Source: an uncultured Eubacteriales bacterium
Lineage (GTDB): Bacteria; Bacillota; Clostridia; Oscillospirales; CAG-272
Assembly: GCA_900546315.1 (NCBI GenBank)
Contig: URCP01000026.1
Location: 1-29,458, forward strand
Direction: 5' to 3'
Length of the DNA: 29,458 bases
The notes under the pieces were generated by a model. That model had not been told where the DNA came from and made no database searches. It was given only the letters and a program-made list of their open reading frames with translations. Shown in pieces: positions 22,762 to 29,107 of the stretch (position 1 is the stretch's first letter; each line of letters begins with the position of its first letter). The translations under genes were made by a program, and so were the position numbers.

Positions 22762-23735
22762 GAGAGCTCGCTTTCGGTGGCGAATTCGCGCGGGTCGATA
22801 TCGAGGTGCCGGACGTGGCTGCCGTTCCGGCAGACCCGAATGACGGTTCCGCCGTTCAGCCGGCTGTCCCAGTAGCATCCGGCGCCGGTTTTGAGCGAGT
22901 AGACGAGCCTCACGCCGTCTTTCTTCATCATGAGGTCGTTTATATGGTCGTGCCCGACGAGGACGAGGTCGCAGAGCCCGACCTCGCGTATCCTGTCGAA
23001 TTCGCCCATATCGACCGGATATGACCCGATGCCCTCGTATTTCACTCCGCAGAAGTCCTTGAACCCTTCGTTCCAGTACCCGGGGCTGCGGCTGTCTTCC
23101 CGGCTCTTCACGTCCTTCGGGTCGAATTTGCCGTTCCACGCCTCGTCGAAAGTGGTCTCGAACGTCTTGAACGGAATGTGCATAAGAATGGCGTGCTTTG
23201 TACCGATTTCCTTCGCGGTTTTCCCGTACCAGTCGAGCTGCGCGTCGTTCAGGTGCGCCCAGCGGCGGGAAATTTTGCCGTCCGGTTCGGTGAAGTCGTC
23301 CCGGTCGTGCGTGTCGAGCATGAAGAGCGCGTAGACAGGTTCCCCGTTTTCGGTGATTCTGATGACGTAGTTGCCGCACCCGAGCGCGGGGGCGTTCTTC
23401 TCGAAGAGAATGTTTTTCGCCTCGAGAAGGATGTCCGCCTGAGCCGAGGATGTTTCCGTCCCCTCCTGATTGTCGTGATTGCCGAAGACCGGCGCCCATT
23501 TTATGCCGTAGCCGTCGATAAAATCGCGGAATTTTCTGTAAGCGTCGTAATGCCCGCCGTAAGAGATATCTCCGGTGATTGTGATGAGGTCCGGTCTGAC
23601 GCTCCGCACGAGCCGGTTGATCGTTCCGCGCAGGAGGTGGGCTTTCCAGCTGTTCCAGTCCTCCTCGGAGAGCTGCGGGTCGGTGAGATTGAGAATCCGG
23701 AAGGGGTGGTCCGGCGCTTTTTCGAGAGTGAACAT
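22758..23735 (-). CDS. Calcineurin-like metallophosphoesterase, first gene of the sbcDC operon
   Basis: A 325-residue protein. It has the two-metal phosphoesterase motifs in order: D19-P-Q21 (where most families have DxH), GD (D56), GNHD (N86, H87), MHIP and GHDH. It resembles the purple-acid-phosphatase-like group rather than SbcD, and has no capping domain. There is no signal peptide, so it should act in the cytoplasm. AAAGGAG lies seven bases before the ATG. It overlaps sbcD by four bases, so it is translated together with the SbcCD nuclease; whether it works on DNA ends, nucleotides or an unrelated substrate cannot be told. The tight coupling makes a DNA-repair-linked role worth testing. 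Confidence 0.88.
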   Translation of the reverse strand: MFTLEKAPDHPFRILNLTDPQLSEEDWNSWKAHLLRGTINRLVRSVRPDLITITGDISYGGHYDAYRKFRDFIDGYGIKWAPVFGNHDNQEGTETSSAQADILLEAKNILFEKNAPALGCGNYVIRITENGEPVYALFMLDTHDRDDFTEPDGKISRRWAHLNDAQLDWYGKTAKEIGTKHAILMHIPFKTFETTFDEAWNGKFDPKDVKSREDSRSPGYWNEGFKDFCGVKYEGIGSYPVDMGEFDRIREVGLCDLVLVGHDHINDLMMKKDGVRLVYSLKTGAGCYWDSRLNGGTVIRVCRNGSHVRHLDIDPREFATESELS

Positions 23736-23765
23736 GATACGTCTCCTTTGTTATTCGTTAATTCA

Positions 23766-23794
23766 ATTATACATCAAATTATGCGCTTTGTCAA
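23766..23794 (-). promoter_or_regulatory. Proximal promoter of the phosphoesterase-sbcDC operon
   Basis: A perfect TTGACA (23789-23794), 17-bp spacer and TATAAT (23766-23771) on the minus strand, about 30 bp before the first ATG. Confidence 0.93.
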
Positions 23795-23812
23795 GTGAAA
23801 CGGAAAAATGGC

Positions 23813-23842
23813 GAGGGCGGAACGTCTGCACGTCCCGCCCTC
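23813..23842 (-). terminator. Hairpin with minus-strand T-run upstream of the sbcDC operon
   Basis: GAGGGCGG/CCGCCCTC encloses ACGT/ACGT and a CTGC loop. On the minus strand TTTTT follows four bases after the stem. No annotated gene ends here. It lies between a distal minus-strand promoter (23946-23974) and the proximal promoter, so it could end a small RNA or act as a leader attenuator. Confidence 0.6.
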
Positions 23843-23926
23843 CCGGAGTTTCTTTTCTTTTCGATTCTTTTCTTCGTCTTTCTTTCGGAAAATATCAGGA
23901 CTCCGCGAAATTTTACGCTTTGTGTC

Positions 23927-23955
23927 TTGACATCTTCCGATAAATATTATACAAT
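23927..23955 (+). promoter_or_regulatory. Promoter of the AraC/nuclease-like pair
   Basis: TTGACA (23927-23932), 17-bp spacer and TACAAT (23950-23955). Its -10 overlaps the -10 of an opposed promoter on the other strand. Confidence 0.85.
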
Positions 23956-23974
23956 ATAACATGGGAAAAATCAA
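23946..23974 (-). promoter_or_regulatory. Distal minus-strand promoter overlapping the AraC promoter
   Basis: Minus strand TTGATT (23969-23974), 17-bp spacer and TATAAT (23946-23951). It would drive RNA from about 23939 toward the hairpin at 23813-23842 and the sbcDC operon. Confidence 0.55.
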
Positions 23975-23994
23975 TACACTTTTTTAGCGAGTAG

Positions 23995-25074
23995 GTGGAC
24001 GAAATACCGACACATTTCATTTACAATAATGACGGCAGTCACAAAACGTCGCATTCGGTCAGCTTTTATGACAAGTCGAAGCGAAAGGAACCGGCGGATG
24101 TTCCGGATGATCAGGTGACCGGTCCCGACGGCTGTGTGCATGACGTTCCGCGTCCGGCGCCGAGGGTCAGCGCGAGCGAGAAGCCCGCGGGTATTCCGGT
24201 GGGCTGCGGCGGGACACAGGCGGAGCCGAAGATATATCACAGCGTCGCGAATAATTACCGGGTGGACGACAGGCAGCTCGTAGTGAACTGCACGGGCAGG
24301 GTCGACCTTCCGTTCTGGTTCCGTACGCATGAGATAAACGGGCGGCACGATTTCTATTTGATGTACCTGACGAGCGGCAGGATGACGGCGCTTGTCGACG
24401 GAAATGAATACGACGTGCAGGCGGGCGACGCCGTGATCTTCCCGCCGGAGCGGGAGTATCGCTACGAGAAGACGAGCACGGCGGACATACAGTACCATTG
24501 GGCGCATTTTTCGGGCTACAGCGCGGCGGCGCTTTTGTCGCGTCTCGGCTTCGGGATGTCCGGCGTGTTCAGGATCGGGATTGACGAGACGATATCCATG
24601 CTGTTCATGCAGCTGGTCGAGGATTTCATCATGGGGGACGGCTATTCGGAGCTGTCCGCGGGGGTGAAGCTCACGGAGATACTGATAGCGATCCGCCGCG
24701 CGCTCGACAGACCGCAGACCGACCGACCGGAGTCGATAGACCGCGTTTTCGCGTCGATAAAGTATATACATGAGAACTTCAAACGTCCGCTGTCGAACGA
24801 GCTGCTTGCCGAGATCGAGCACCTGAGCGTTTCGCAGTATATAGAGCTGTTCAAGAAGAGCACTGGCTCGACGCCGCGGAATTACATAATTGAGCTGCGC
24901 GTGAGGAACGCGTGCGACCTGCTTTCGCGCTCCGACCTGCCGCTGAAGGAGATCGCGATGACGGTCGGGTACGACGACCCGCATTATTTCAGCCGGATAT
25001 TCAAGAATCACCGCGGCGTTTCCCCGGAGGCGTACAGGCGCGGCGAGACGAGGGATAGTACGGATGTCGGCTGA
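23995..25074 (+). CDS. AraC-family transcriptional regulator with N-terminal extension
   Basis: A 359-residue regulator if the GTG at 23995 is used. The C-terminal 100 residues hold the AraC helix-turn-helix pair (LSNELLAEIEHLSVSQYIELFKKSTG, then PLKEIAMTVGYDDPHYFSRIFKNHRGVSPEAYR). Residues about 115-175 form the cupin sensor (HDFYLMYLTSGRMTALVDG, QAGDAVIFPPERE). Residues 1-80 are an unusual polar, proline-rich extension that ordinary members lack. The GTG has only a weak ribosome site and the leader is about 33 bases, so the start is uncertain; a later GTG near codon 69 is possible. It overlaps the next gene by 11 bases. Confidence 0.85.
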   Translation: MDEIPTHFIYNNDGSHKTSHSVSFYDKSKRKEPADVPDDQVTGPDGCVHDVPRPAPRVSASEKPAGIPVGCGGTQAEPKIYHSVANNYRVDDRQLVVNCTGRVDLPFWFRTHEINGRHDFYLMYLTSGRMTALVDGNEYDVQAGDAVIFPPEREYRYEKTSTADIQYHWAHFSGYSAAALLSRLGFGMSGVFRIGIDETISMLFMQLVEDFIMGDGYSELSAGVKLTEILIAIRRALDRPQTDRPESIDRVFASIKYIHENFKRPLSNELLAEIEHLSVSQYIELFKKSTGSTPRNYIIELRVRNACDLLSRSDLPLKEIAMTVGYDDPHYFSRIFKNHRGVSPEAYRRGETRDSTDVG

Positions 25075-25870
25075 GTTGTCGGGAAAGGCTTCGCTGTCCG
25101 GCGTTACTCCGGAGGACGCGGCGAGGTTTTGTGAGATATCGCGGCGGGCGCTGATCGACGGCAGGGATTCGGGCGGCGCGGAGGGGTCCCCGCTGATCGG
25201 AACACTCGGCGAGAGGACGCTGCACGCGGTGGTGAAGGCGTATTTCGAGCCGGACCCGGCGTTCCGGGAGGTGAGGATCGGCAGGTACGTGGCGGATATC
25301 TGCCGTGACGGGCGTGTCATTGAGATACAGACGAGGAGTTTCCGCTCTCTGCGCGGAAAGCTGGGGGCGTTCGCGCCCGGCTATCGTGTGACGGTGGTGT
25401 ATCCGGTGGCGCGCGAGAAGTATGTCAGCTGGATAGACCCGGAGACGGGCGAGATAACGTCGCGCCGGAAGTCTCCGAAGAGGGGGACGGTGTATGACCT
25501 GCTCCCGGAGCTGTACGCGCTGAGGCCGGTGATGCCGCTTGAGAATGTGGATTTCGCGGTGCTTTTCGTTGCCACCGAGGAGTACAGACTGTTAAATGGC
25601 AGGAGCCGCGACCGCAAGCGTTTCGGCGCGGAGCGAGCGGAGAGGATTCCGACGGCGCTCGGAGGAATCGAGCGTTTCGAGACTCCGGAGGATTGGTTGA
25701 AGCTGATTCCGGATACCCTTCCCGAGGAGTTCGGCACGGCGGATTTCGCGGGGGCGGCGAGGATGACGAGGTATACGGCTGGGAATTCGTTGAGGACGCT
25801 TGAGACGCTTGGGGCGGTGGTACGGGTCGGGAGGAATGGAAATGCGTTGGTTTATAAGAGAAATCAGTGA
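25064..25870 (+). CDS. Uncharacterised protein, PD-(D/E)xK nuclease-like with a C-terminal winged-helix-like region
   Basis: A 268-residue protein I cannot name. Residues 45-92 fit the core of a PD-(D/E)xK nuclease: a helix with E50 (LGERTLHAVVKAYF), then the hairpin VRIGRYVADIC with D78 and VIEIQT with E87-x-Q89. An ExQ in place of ExK is known in some members of this superfamily. Residues about 220-268 (FAGAARMTRYTAGNSLRTLETLGAVVRVGRNGNALVYKR) look like a winged helix. The gene starts inside the end of the AraC gene (11-base overlap), with GAGGG in front, so the two are made together. No methyltransferase is nearby, so a restriction enzyme is not indicated. Function is unknown; the nuclease reading is by pattern only. 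Confidence 0.7.
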   Translation: MSAELSGKASLSGVTPEDAARFCEISRRALIDGRDSGGAEGSPLIGTLGERTLHAVVKAYFEPDPAFREVRIGRYVADICRDGRVIEIQTRSFRSLRGKLGAFAPGYRVTVVYPVAREKYVSWIDPETGEITSRRKSPKRGTVYDLLPELYALRPVMPLENVDFAVLFVATEEYRLLNGRSRDRKRFGAERAERIPTALGGIERFETPEDWLKLIPDTLPEEFGTADFAGAARMTRYTAGNSLRTLETLGAVVRVGRNGNALVYKRNQ

Positions 25871-25959
25871 TAAAAAATCCGGGATTATAAATGGCATTTT
25901 GCGTGTATAGGCGACGCTGCGGACGGCGTGGAGTGCGGACGTGTCCGCGGCGCTGATGG

Positions 25960-26709
25960 TTATTCTGCGGTGTCTTCGGTATTTTCATCTGTGTCGGGCT
26001 TTGTTTTTTTTCTTCTTGTGGGCGGTTGTGTCGGGATGCAGTCGACTCTGTCGCCGAGGAGTCTGAAATGGTTTTTGTGGCAGATGATGAGTCCGTCGCG
26101 GCTCATTTCGGTCAGTTCCGAGGAGAGGCTGCTGCGGTCGAGTCCGAGGTAGTCTGCGAGTTCTTGTCTGTTGAATGGGACGACAAAGTCGCGGCTCTTG
26201 TTTTTCATCGCCTGTTCGGAGAGGTAGGCTAGGACGCGGAGTCTTATTGTTCTGGGTTTTGTGTAGTTCATCCGCTTCGAGAGTTCTATACACTTCATTG
26301 AGGTGAGTTTGAGGAGGTTGCGGACGAGTTGCTGAGACAGGAGGTCGGCGGTGCCGGTCGCGTTTACGATCGGACCTATGTCGATTAGCAGGACTTCGGT
26401 ATTTTCGCTCGCGACCGCGTCGACGAGCATCCGCTCTTCGGTGCAGCAGGCGTACGCCTCGCCGAAGATGTCGCCGGGTCCGGAGTGACCGATGATGGTT
26501 CTTCCGCCCCATATGTCGCTCATCTCGAGGTTGACGCCGCCGGAGAGGATGATTCCGGCGTGGGTGTTCTTCTCACCGGCGGGGAAGATGACGTTACCGC
26601 GCTCGTATGTTTCTTCCCTGCCGTTCATGCGTCTGACGGCGTCGGCGGTCTCACCGGCGGTCAGACCGGCGAAAAGCGGGTTTCTCTGGATAAGTGTGTT
26701 TTTGTTCAT
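25960..26709 (-). CDS. Crp/Fnr-family transcriptional regulator
   Basis: A 249-residue regulator. Residues about 12-115 form the cyclic-nucleotide-binding-type beta-roll (NVIFPAGEKNTHAGIILSGGVNLEMSD, GPGDIFGEAYAC), and residues 181-208 the Crp-type helix-turn-helix (RQELADYLGLDRSSLSSELTEMSRDG). Cysteines C88-C89 and C140 could serve in redox sensing, but there is no Fnr-type N-terminal cysteine cluster. The last 25 residues are a charged low-complexity tail (PTRRKKTKPDTDENTEDTAE). The ATG has only a weak GAGAG ribosome site. It is divergent from a ferredoxin-like gene; this pairing recurs in Clostridia, often with hydroxylamine reductase genes, and suggests control by redox or nitrosative stress. 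The effector is unknown. The 89 bases between its stop and the previous gene hold no clear terminator. Confidence 0.92.
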   Translation of the reverse strand: MNKNTLIQRNPLFAGLTAGETADAVRRMNGREETYERGNVIFPAGEKNTHAGIILSGGVNLEMSDIWGGRTIIGHSGPGDIFGEAYACCTEERMLVDAVASENTEVLLIDIGPIVNATGTADLLSQQLVRNLLKLTSMKCIELSKRMNYTKPRTIRLRVLAYLSEQAMKNKSRDFVVPFNRQELADYLGLDRSSLSSELTEMSRDGLIICHKNHFRLLGDRVDCIPTQPPTRRKKTKPDTDENTEDTAE

Positions 26710-26770
26710 GGTGCTGCTCTCTTTTCTTTTTCTCGTCGCCGGCGGCGAAATTTTTTTTATTAATTGTTCT

Positions 26771-26807
26771 CACGGCAACAGACAATGCCGTGCGGATATG
26801 CTATAAT
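26771..26807 (+). promoter_or_regulatory. Promoter of the ferredoxin-like gene with a dyad operator
   Basis: TATAAT (26802-26807) with an extended -10 (TGC) and CAGACA (26779-26784) as -35, 17 bp apart. A perfect 7-bp inverted repeat, CACGGCA (26771-26777) and TGCCGTG (26786-26792), spans 22 bp and encloses the -35. The 22-bp span is that of a Crp/Fnr site, and it lies between the regulator and its divergent neighbour. Confidence 0.75.
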
Positions 26808-26856
26808 ATTATCACAAGGGCGAAAAAGCCCGATTAATAAGTGAGGTATGAATACA

Positions 26857-27564
26857 ATGATAAGAAAAATCATTAAAATAGATGAGGAAAAATGCACAGG
26901 CTGCGGACTCTGCGCGACGGCGTGCCACGAGGGCGCGATCGGAATGGTAAACGGTAAGGCGAAGCTCCTGCGCGAGCATTTCTGCGACGGTCTCGGCGAC
27001 TGTCTCCCGGCGTGTCCGGCGGGAGCTATCAGCTTTGAGGAGCGCGAGGCTCCGGCGTACGACGAGGCGGCGGTGATGGCGGCAAAGCGGGATAAGACGC
27101 CCGGGCAAACTGCGGCTCATCGTTTCGGCGGCTGTCCCGGCTCGATGCCGAGGAAGATTTCCCGCCCGGAAAGTACGGCGCGCGTGGTTTCCGGAAACGT
27201 GTCCGAGCTGACGAATTTTCCGGTGCAGATAAAGCTCGCGCCGGTGAGAGCGCCGTTTTTCGATGGCGCGGATCTTCTTGTCGCGGCGGACTGCACGGCG
27301 TTCGCGCGGGCGGATGTGCATGAGCGGTTCATTAAGGGGCGCGTGGTCCTGATAGGCTGCCCGAAGCTCGATTCGGTCGACTACACCGAGAAGTTGTCGG
27401 CGATACTGTCGTCGAACGACATAAAGTCGGTGACGATTCTCCGGATGGAGGTTCCCTGCTGCGGCGGGATTGTCCGCGCGGCCGAGGGAGCGGTCGGCGA
27501 CTCCGGAAAGGATATTCCGGTGAGGACGGTTATCATCTCGACAGACGGTGAGATAATTCGATAA
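26857..27564 (+). CDS. 4Fe-4S ferredoxin-like protein
   Basis: A 235-residue protein. The N-terminal 60 residues form a two-cluster ferredoxin domain: C13-x2-C16-x2-C19-x3-C23, then C43-x5-C49-x3-C53-P. The second set lacks one of the usual four cysteines, leaving seven in all, so the second cluster may be missing or use another ligand. The C-terminal 170 residues contain GGCPG (C93), DLLVAADCTAF, VLIGCPKLD and VPCCGG, a conserved cysteine-containing domain of unknown role in this family. The ATG at 26857 is ten bases after GTGAGG; the ATG at 26848 is too close to it. The protein is probably a cytoplasmic electron carrier in redox or nitric-oxide stress, controlled by the divergent Crp/Fnr protein. 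Confidence 0.9.
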   Translation: MIRKIIKIDEEKCTGCGLCATACHEGAIGMVNGKAKLLREHFCDGLGDCLPACPAGAISFEEREAPAYDEAAVMAAKRDKTPGQTAAHRFGGCPGSMPRKISRPESTARVVSGNVSELTNFPVQIKLAPVRAPFFDGADLLVAADCTAFARADVHERFIKGRVVLIGCPKLDSVDYTEKLSAILSSNDIKSVTILRMEVPCCGGIVRAAEGAVGDSGKDIPVRTVIISTDGEIIR

Positions 27565-27607
27565 AGTCACAACTCGTTTACAATAAATACACACAATTCT
27601 GCGGCAG

Positions 27608-27619
27608 ATGTGGTATAAT
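27608..27619 (+). promoter_or_regulatory. Extended -10 promoter of the TetR gene
   Basis: TATAAT (27614-27619) within AGATGTGGTATAAT, identical to the element at 7669-7682. No good -35 is seen 17 bp upstream. Transcription from here starts after 27608, which excludes translation from the upstream end of the frame. Confidence 0.75.
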
Positions 27620-27652
27620 ATGGTTATATCACATCCCCCGCGGAGGTATGTA

Positions 27653-28216
27653 ATGCCGAATTTCACGAAAAAGGCGATACGAGAATCATTCATAAAGCTC
27701 CTGAACGAGCGCCCGCTGAACAAGATCACCGTCAAGGACATAGTCGAGGACTGCGGCGTCAACCGCAATTCCTTCTATTATCACTATCAGGATCTCCCGG
27801 CGCTCCTCGAGGAGATAGTCTCGGACGAGGTGAAGCGGATCGTCGAGGAGTATCAGGAGATAGGCTCTATAGAGGACTGCTTCCGCGCGACGATATCCTT
27901 CGCGCTGAAGAACCGCCGCGCCGTCCTGCATATCTACAAGTCGATGAACCGGGAGTATTACGACCGGTACACGATGGAGGTCTGCTCGTATCTTGTCGGG
28001 CTCTACCTCGACCGTCTTGTCGGCGACCGGGCGATCTCGAAGAGTGACCGCGAGCTGATAATCAAGGTCTACGCCTGTGAGTGCTACGGTCTGACCTGCG
28101 AGTGGCTGAACGATGGAATGCCGGACACGATAAATGAGTCTATCATGCGCCTGTGCGATTTGCGTTCTGGATTGATAGAATCGATGGTCGAGAAGGCGTG
28201 CTCCGAAAAACACTGA
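27653..28216 (+). CDS. TetR/AcrR-family transcriptional regulator
   Basis: A 187-residue regulator. Residues 5-52 form a complete TetR DNA-binding domain (KKAIRESFIKLLNERPLNKITVKDIVEDCGVNRNSFYYHYQDLPALL), including the recognition helix missing from the broken gene at 6249-6527. The rest is helical and resembles the DhaS/TetR C-terminal 8 group. Start chosen: ATG at 27653, six bases after GGAGG. It has its own extended -10 promoter and terminator, so it is a single-gene unit. Targets are unknown; the lipid genes lie downstream on the opposite strand. Confidence 0.92.
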   Translation: MPNFTKKAIRESFIKLLNERPLNKITVKDIVEDCGVNRNSFYYHYQDLPALLEEIVSDEVKRIVEEYQEIGSIEDCFRATISFALKNRRAVLHIYKSMNREYYDRYTMEVCSYLVGLYLDRLVGDRAISKSDRELIIKVYACECYGLTCEWLNDGMPDTINESIMRLCDLRSGLIESMVEKACSEKH

Positions 28217-28222
28217 TATATC

Positions 28223-28245
28223 GGCGGGAGAAATCCCGCCTTTTT
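28223..28245 (+). terminator. Intrinsic terminator of the TetR gene
   Basis: GGCGGGA-GAAA-TCCCGCC, a perfect 7-bp stem with a GNRA loop, is followed by TTTTT. Its T-run touches the stop codon of the convergent plsY gene. Confidence 0.95.
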
Positions 28246-29008
28246 ATTTTCCGGCGCTTGCACTATTTGTGCTTACACTATTTGTGCTTGCACTATTTGT
28301 GCTTGAGAGCTGTCTGCCCTTCTCCATCTGCGCGAGCTCCTTCTCGGTCAATGGCGCTGTAGCGTGCTTGTAAATCACGACCGCGGAGATGATGGCACAC
28401 CCGAGCGCGACCGAGATCATCCCGGTCATCACCGAGTAACCGCCCCCGATGAGCGCGAACAGGATGAAGGTGAGTATCGACCGTCTCCGGTTCGGATATA
28501 TCTTTATAAGTGTAGAAAACAGAATATAGAGCGCCGCGAGCACAAACACCGCCGGACTCATCGGCTTCGCGAACAGAAGCCCGACCAGAGCCCCGAAGGA
28601 AGCCGCGATAGCCTTCCCGCCTTTGAACCCGCGGAAGATTCCCATGGCGTGCCCGACGACCGGAGCCGCGATGGCAAGTCCGAAGCGTATGTCAAACGCG
28701 TCCGCCCCGACCGTGGTCAGCGCCGGTGGCGGGAACGCCGCCATCATTCTTTCCGCCGCGAAGACCGGCAGAAATCCCTTCCCGAGGTCGCAGACAAGGC
28801 AGAGTATCCCCATCGGAACCCCGCAGAGCTTGAACACGTTCGCCGCGCCGGGATTCCCGTCGTCCGAGAGCGCGCAGATATCCTTCCCCATGAAGACCCG
28901 CGGCAGCAGGTGACAGAACGGCACGCTCCCGAGAAAGAACCCGAGCGTGATAACGACAAACCACCCGACCCGCGGCGAAACGGCAGGCAGAAGCCAGATT
29001 CCCGCCAT
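28244..29008 (-). CDS. plsY: Glycerol-3-phosphate acyltransferase PlsY
   Basis: A 254-residue membrane enzyme that moves an acyl group from acyl-phosphate to glycerol-3-phosphate, the first step of phospholipid synthesis. The three conserved loops are present: GSVPFCHLL, SDDGNPGAANVFK, and GHAMGIFRGFKGGKAIA. Five or more membrane segments are visible. The family is usually about 200 residues; here a longer loop (AAFPPPALTTVGADAFD) and a C-terminal tail of about 40 residues are added. The tail ends in serine/threonine/asparagine repeats encoded by a 15-bp tandem repeat. The ATG at 29008 has GGAGG eight bases upstream; the TTG at 29011 is less likely. The glycosyltransferase gene upstream runs in the same direction. 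Confidence 0.94.
   Translation of the reverse strand: MAGIWLLPAVSPRVGWFVVITLGFFLGSVPFCHLLPRVFMGKDICALSDDGNPGAANVFKLCGVPMGILCLVCDLGKGFLPVFAAERMMAAFPPPALTTVGADAFDIRFGLAIAAPVVGHAMGIFRGFKGGKAIAASFGALVGLLFAKPMSPAVFVLAALYILFSTLIKIYPNRRRSILTFILFALIGGGYSVMTGMISVALGCAIISAVVIYKHATAPLTEKELAQMEKGRQLSSTNSASTNSVSTNSASAGK
28261..28305. repeat. Three 15-bp tandem repeats in the 3' end of plsY
   Basis: The unit CACTATTTGTGCTTG occurs three times in a row, with one base change in the first copy. On the minus strand it encodes a five-residue S-T-N-S-A/V unit. Fifteen bases is a multiple of three, so copy-number changes would keep the frame. Confidence 0.95.
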
Positions 29009-29107
29009 CAAAAGGACCTCCAGTTCAAAAAGTAAGTTTCCGGAACCACATAAAGGTTACAGATACACAATAAATTTACAAAGTGTCAATCAGTACGCAC
29101 GCGGCGT

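Noticed and set aside
22762..23499. Long N-terminal extension of SbcD
   Set aside because: The in-frame extension only mirrors the overlapping phosphoesterase gene; the ATG at 22761 gives the conserved family start.
23971..25320. Leftward open frame of 449 codons across the AraC and nuclease-like genes
   Set aside because: Spans two real genes on the other strand and an intergenic boundary; arginine-rich shadow with no domain.
26812..27768. Leftward open frame of 318 codons opposite the ferredoxin-like gene
   Set aside because: Crosses two promoters and the ferredoxin gene, which has a clear cysteine pattern on the plus strand.
28261..28305. CRISPR-like array
   Set aside because: Three adjacent 15-bp units without spacers, inside a coding region; it is a simple tandem repeat.
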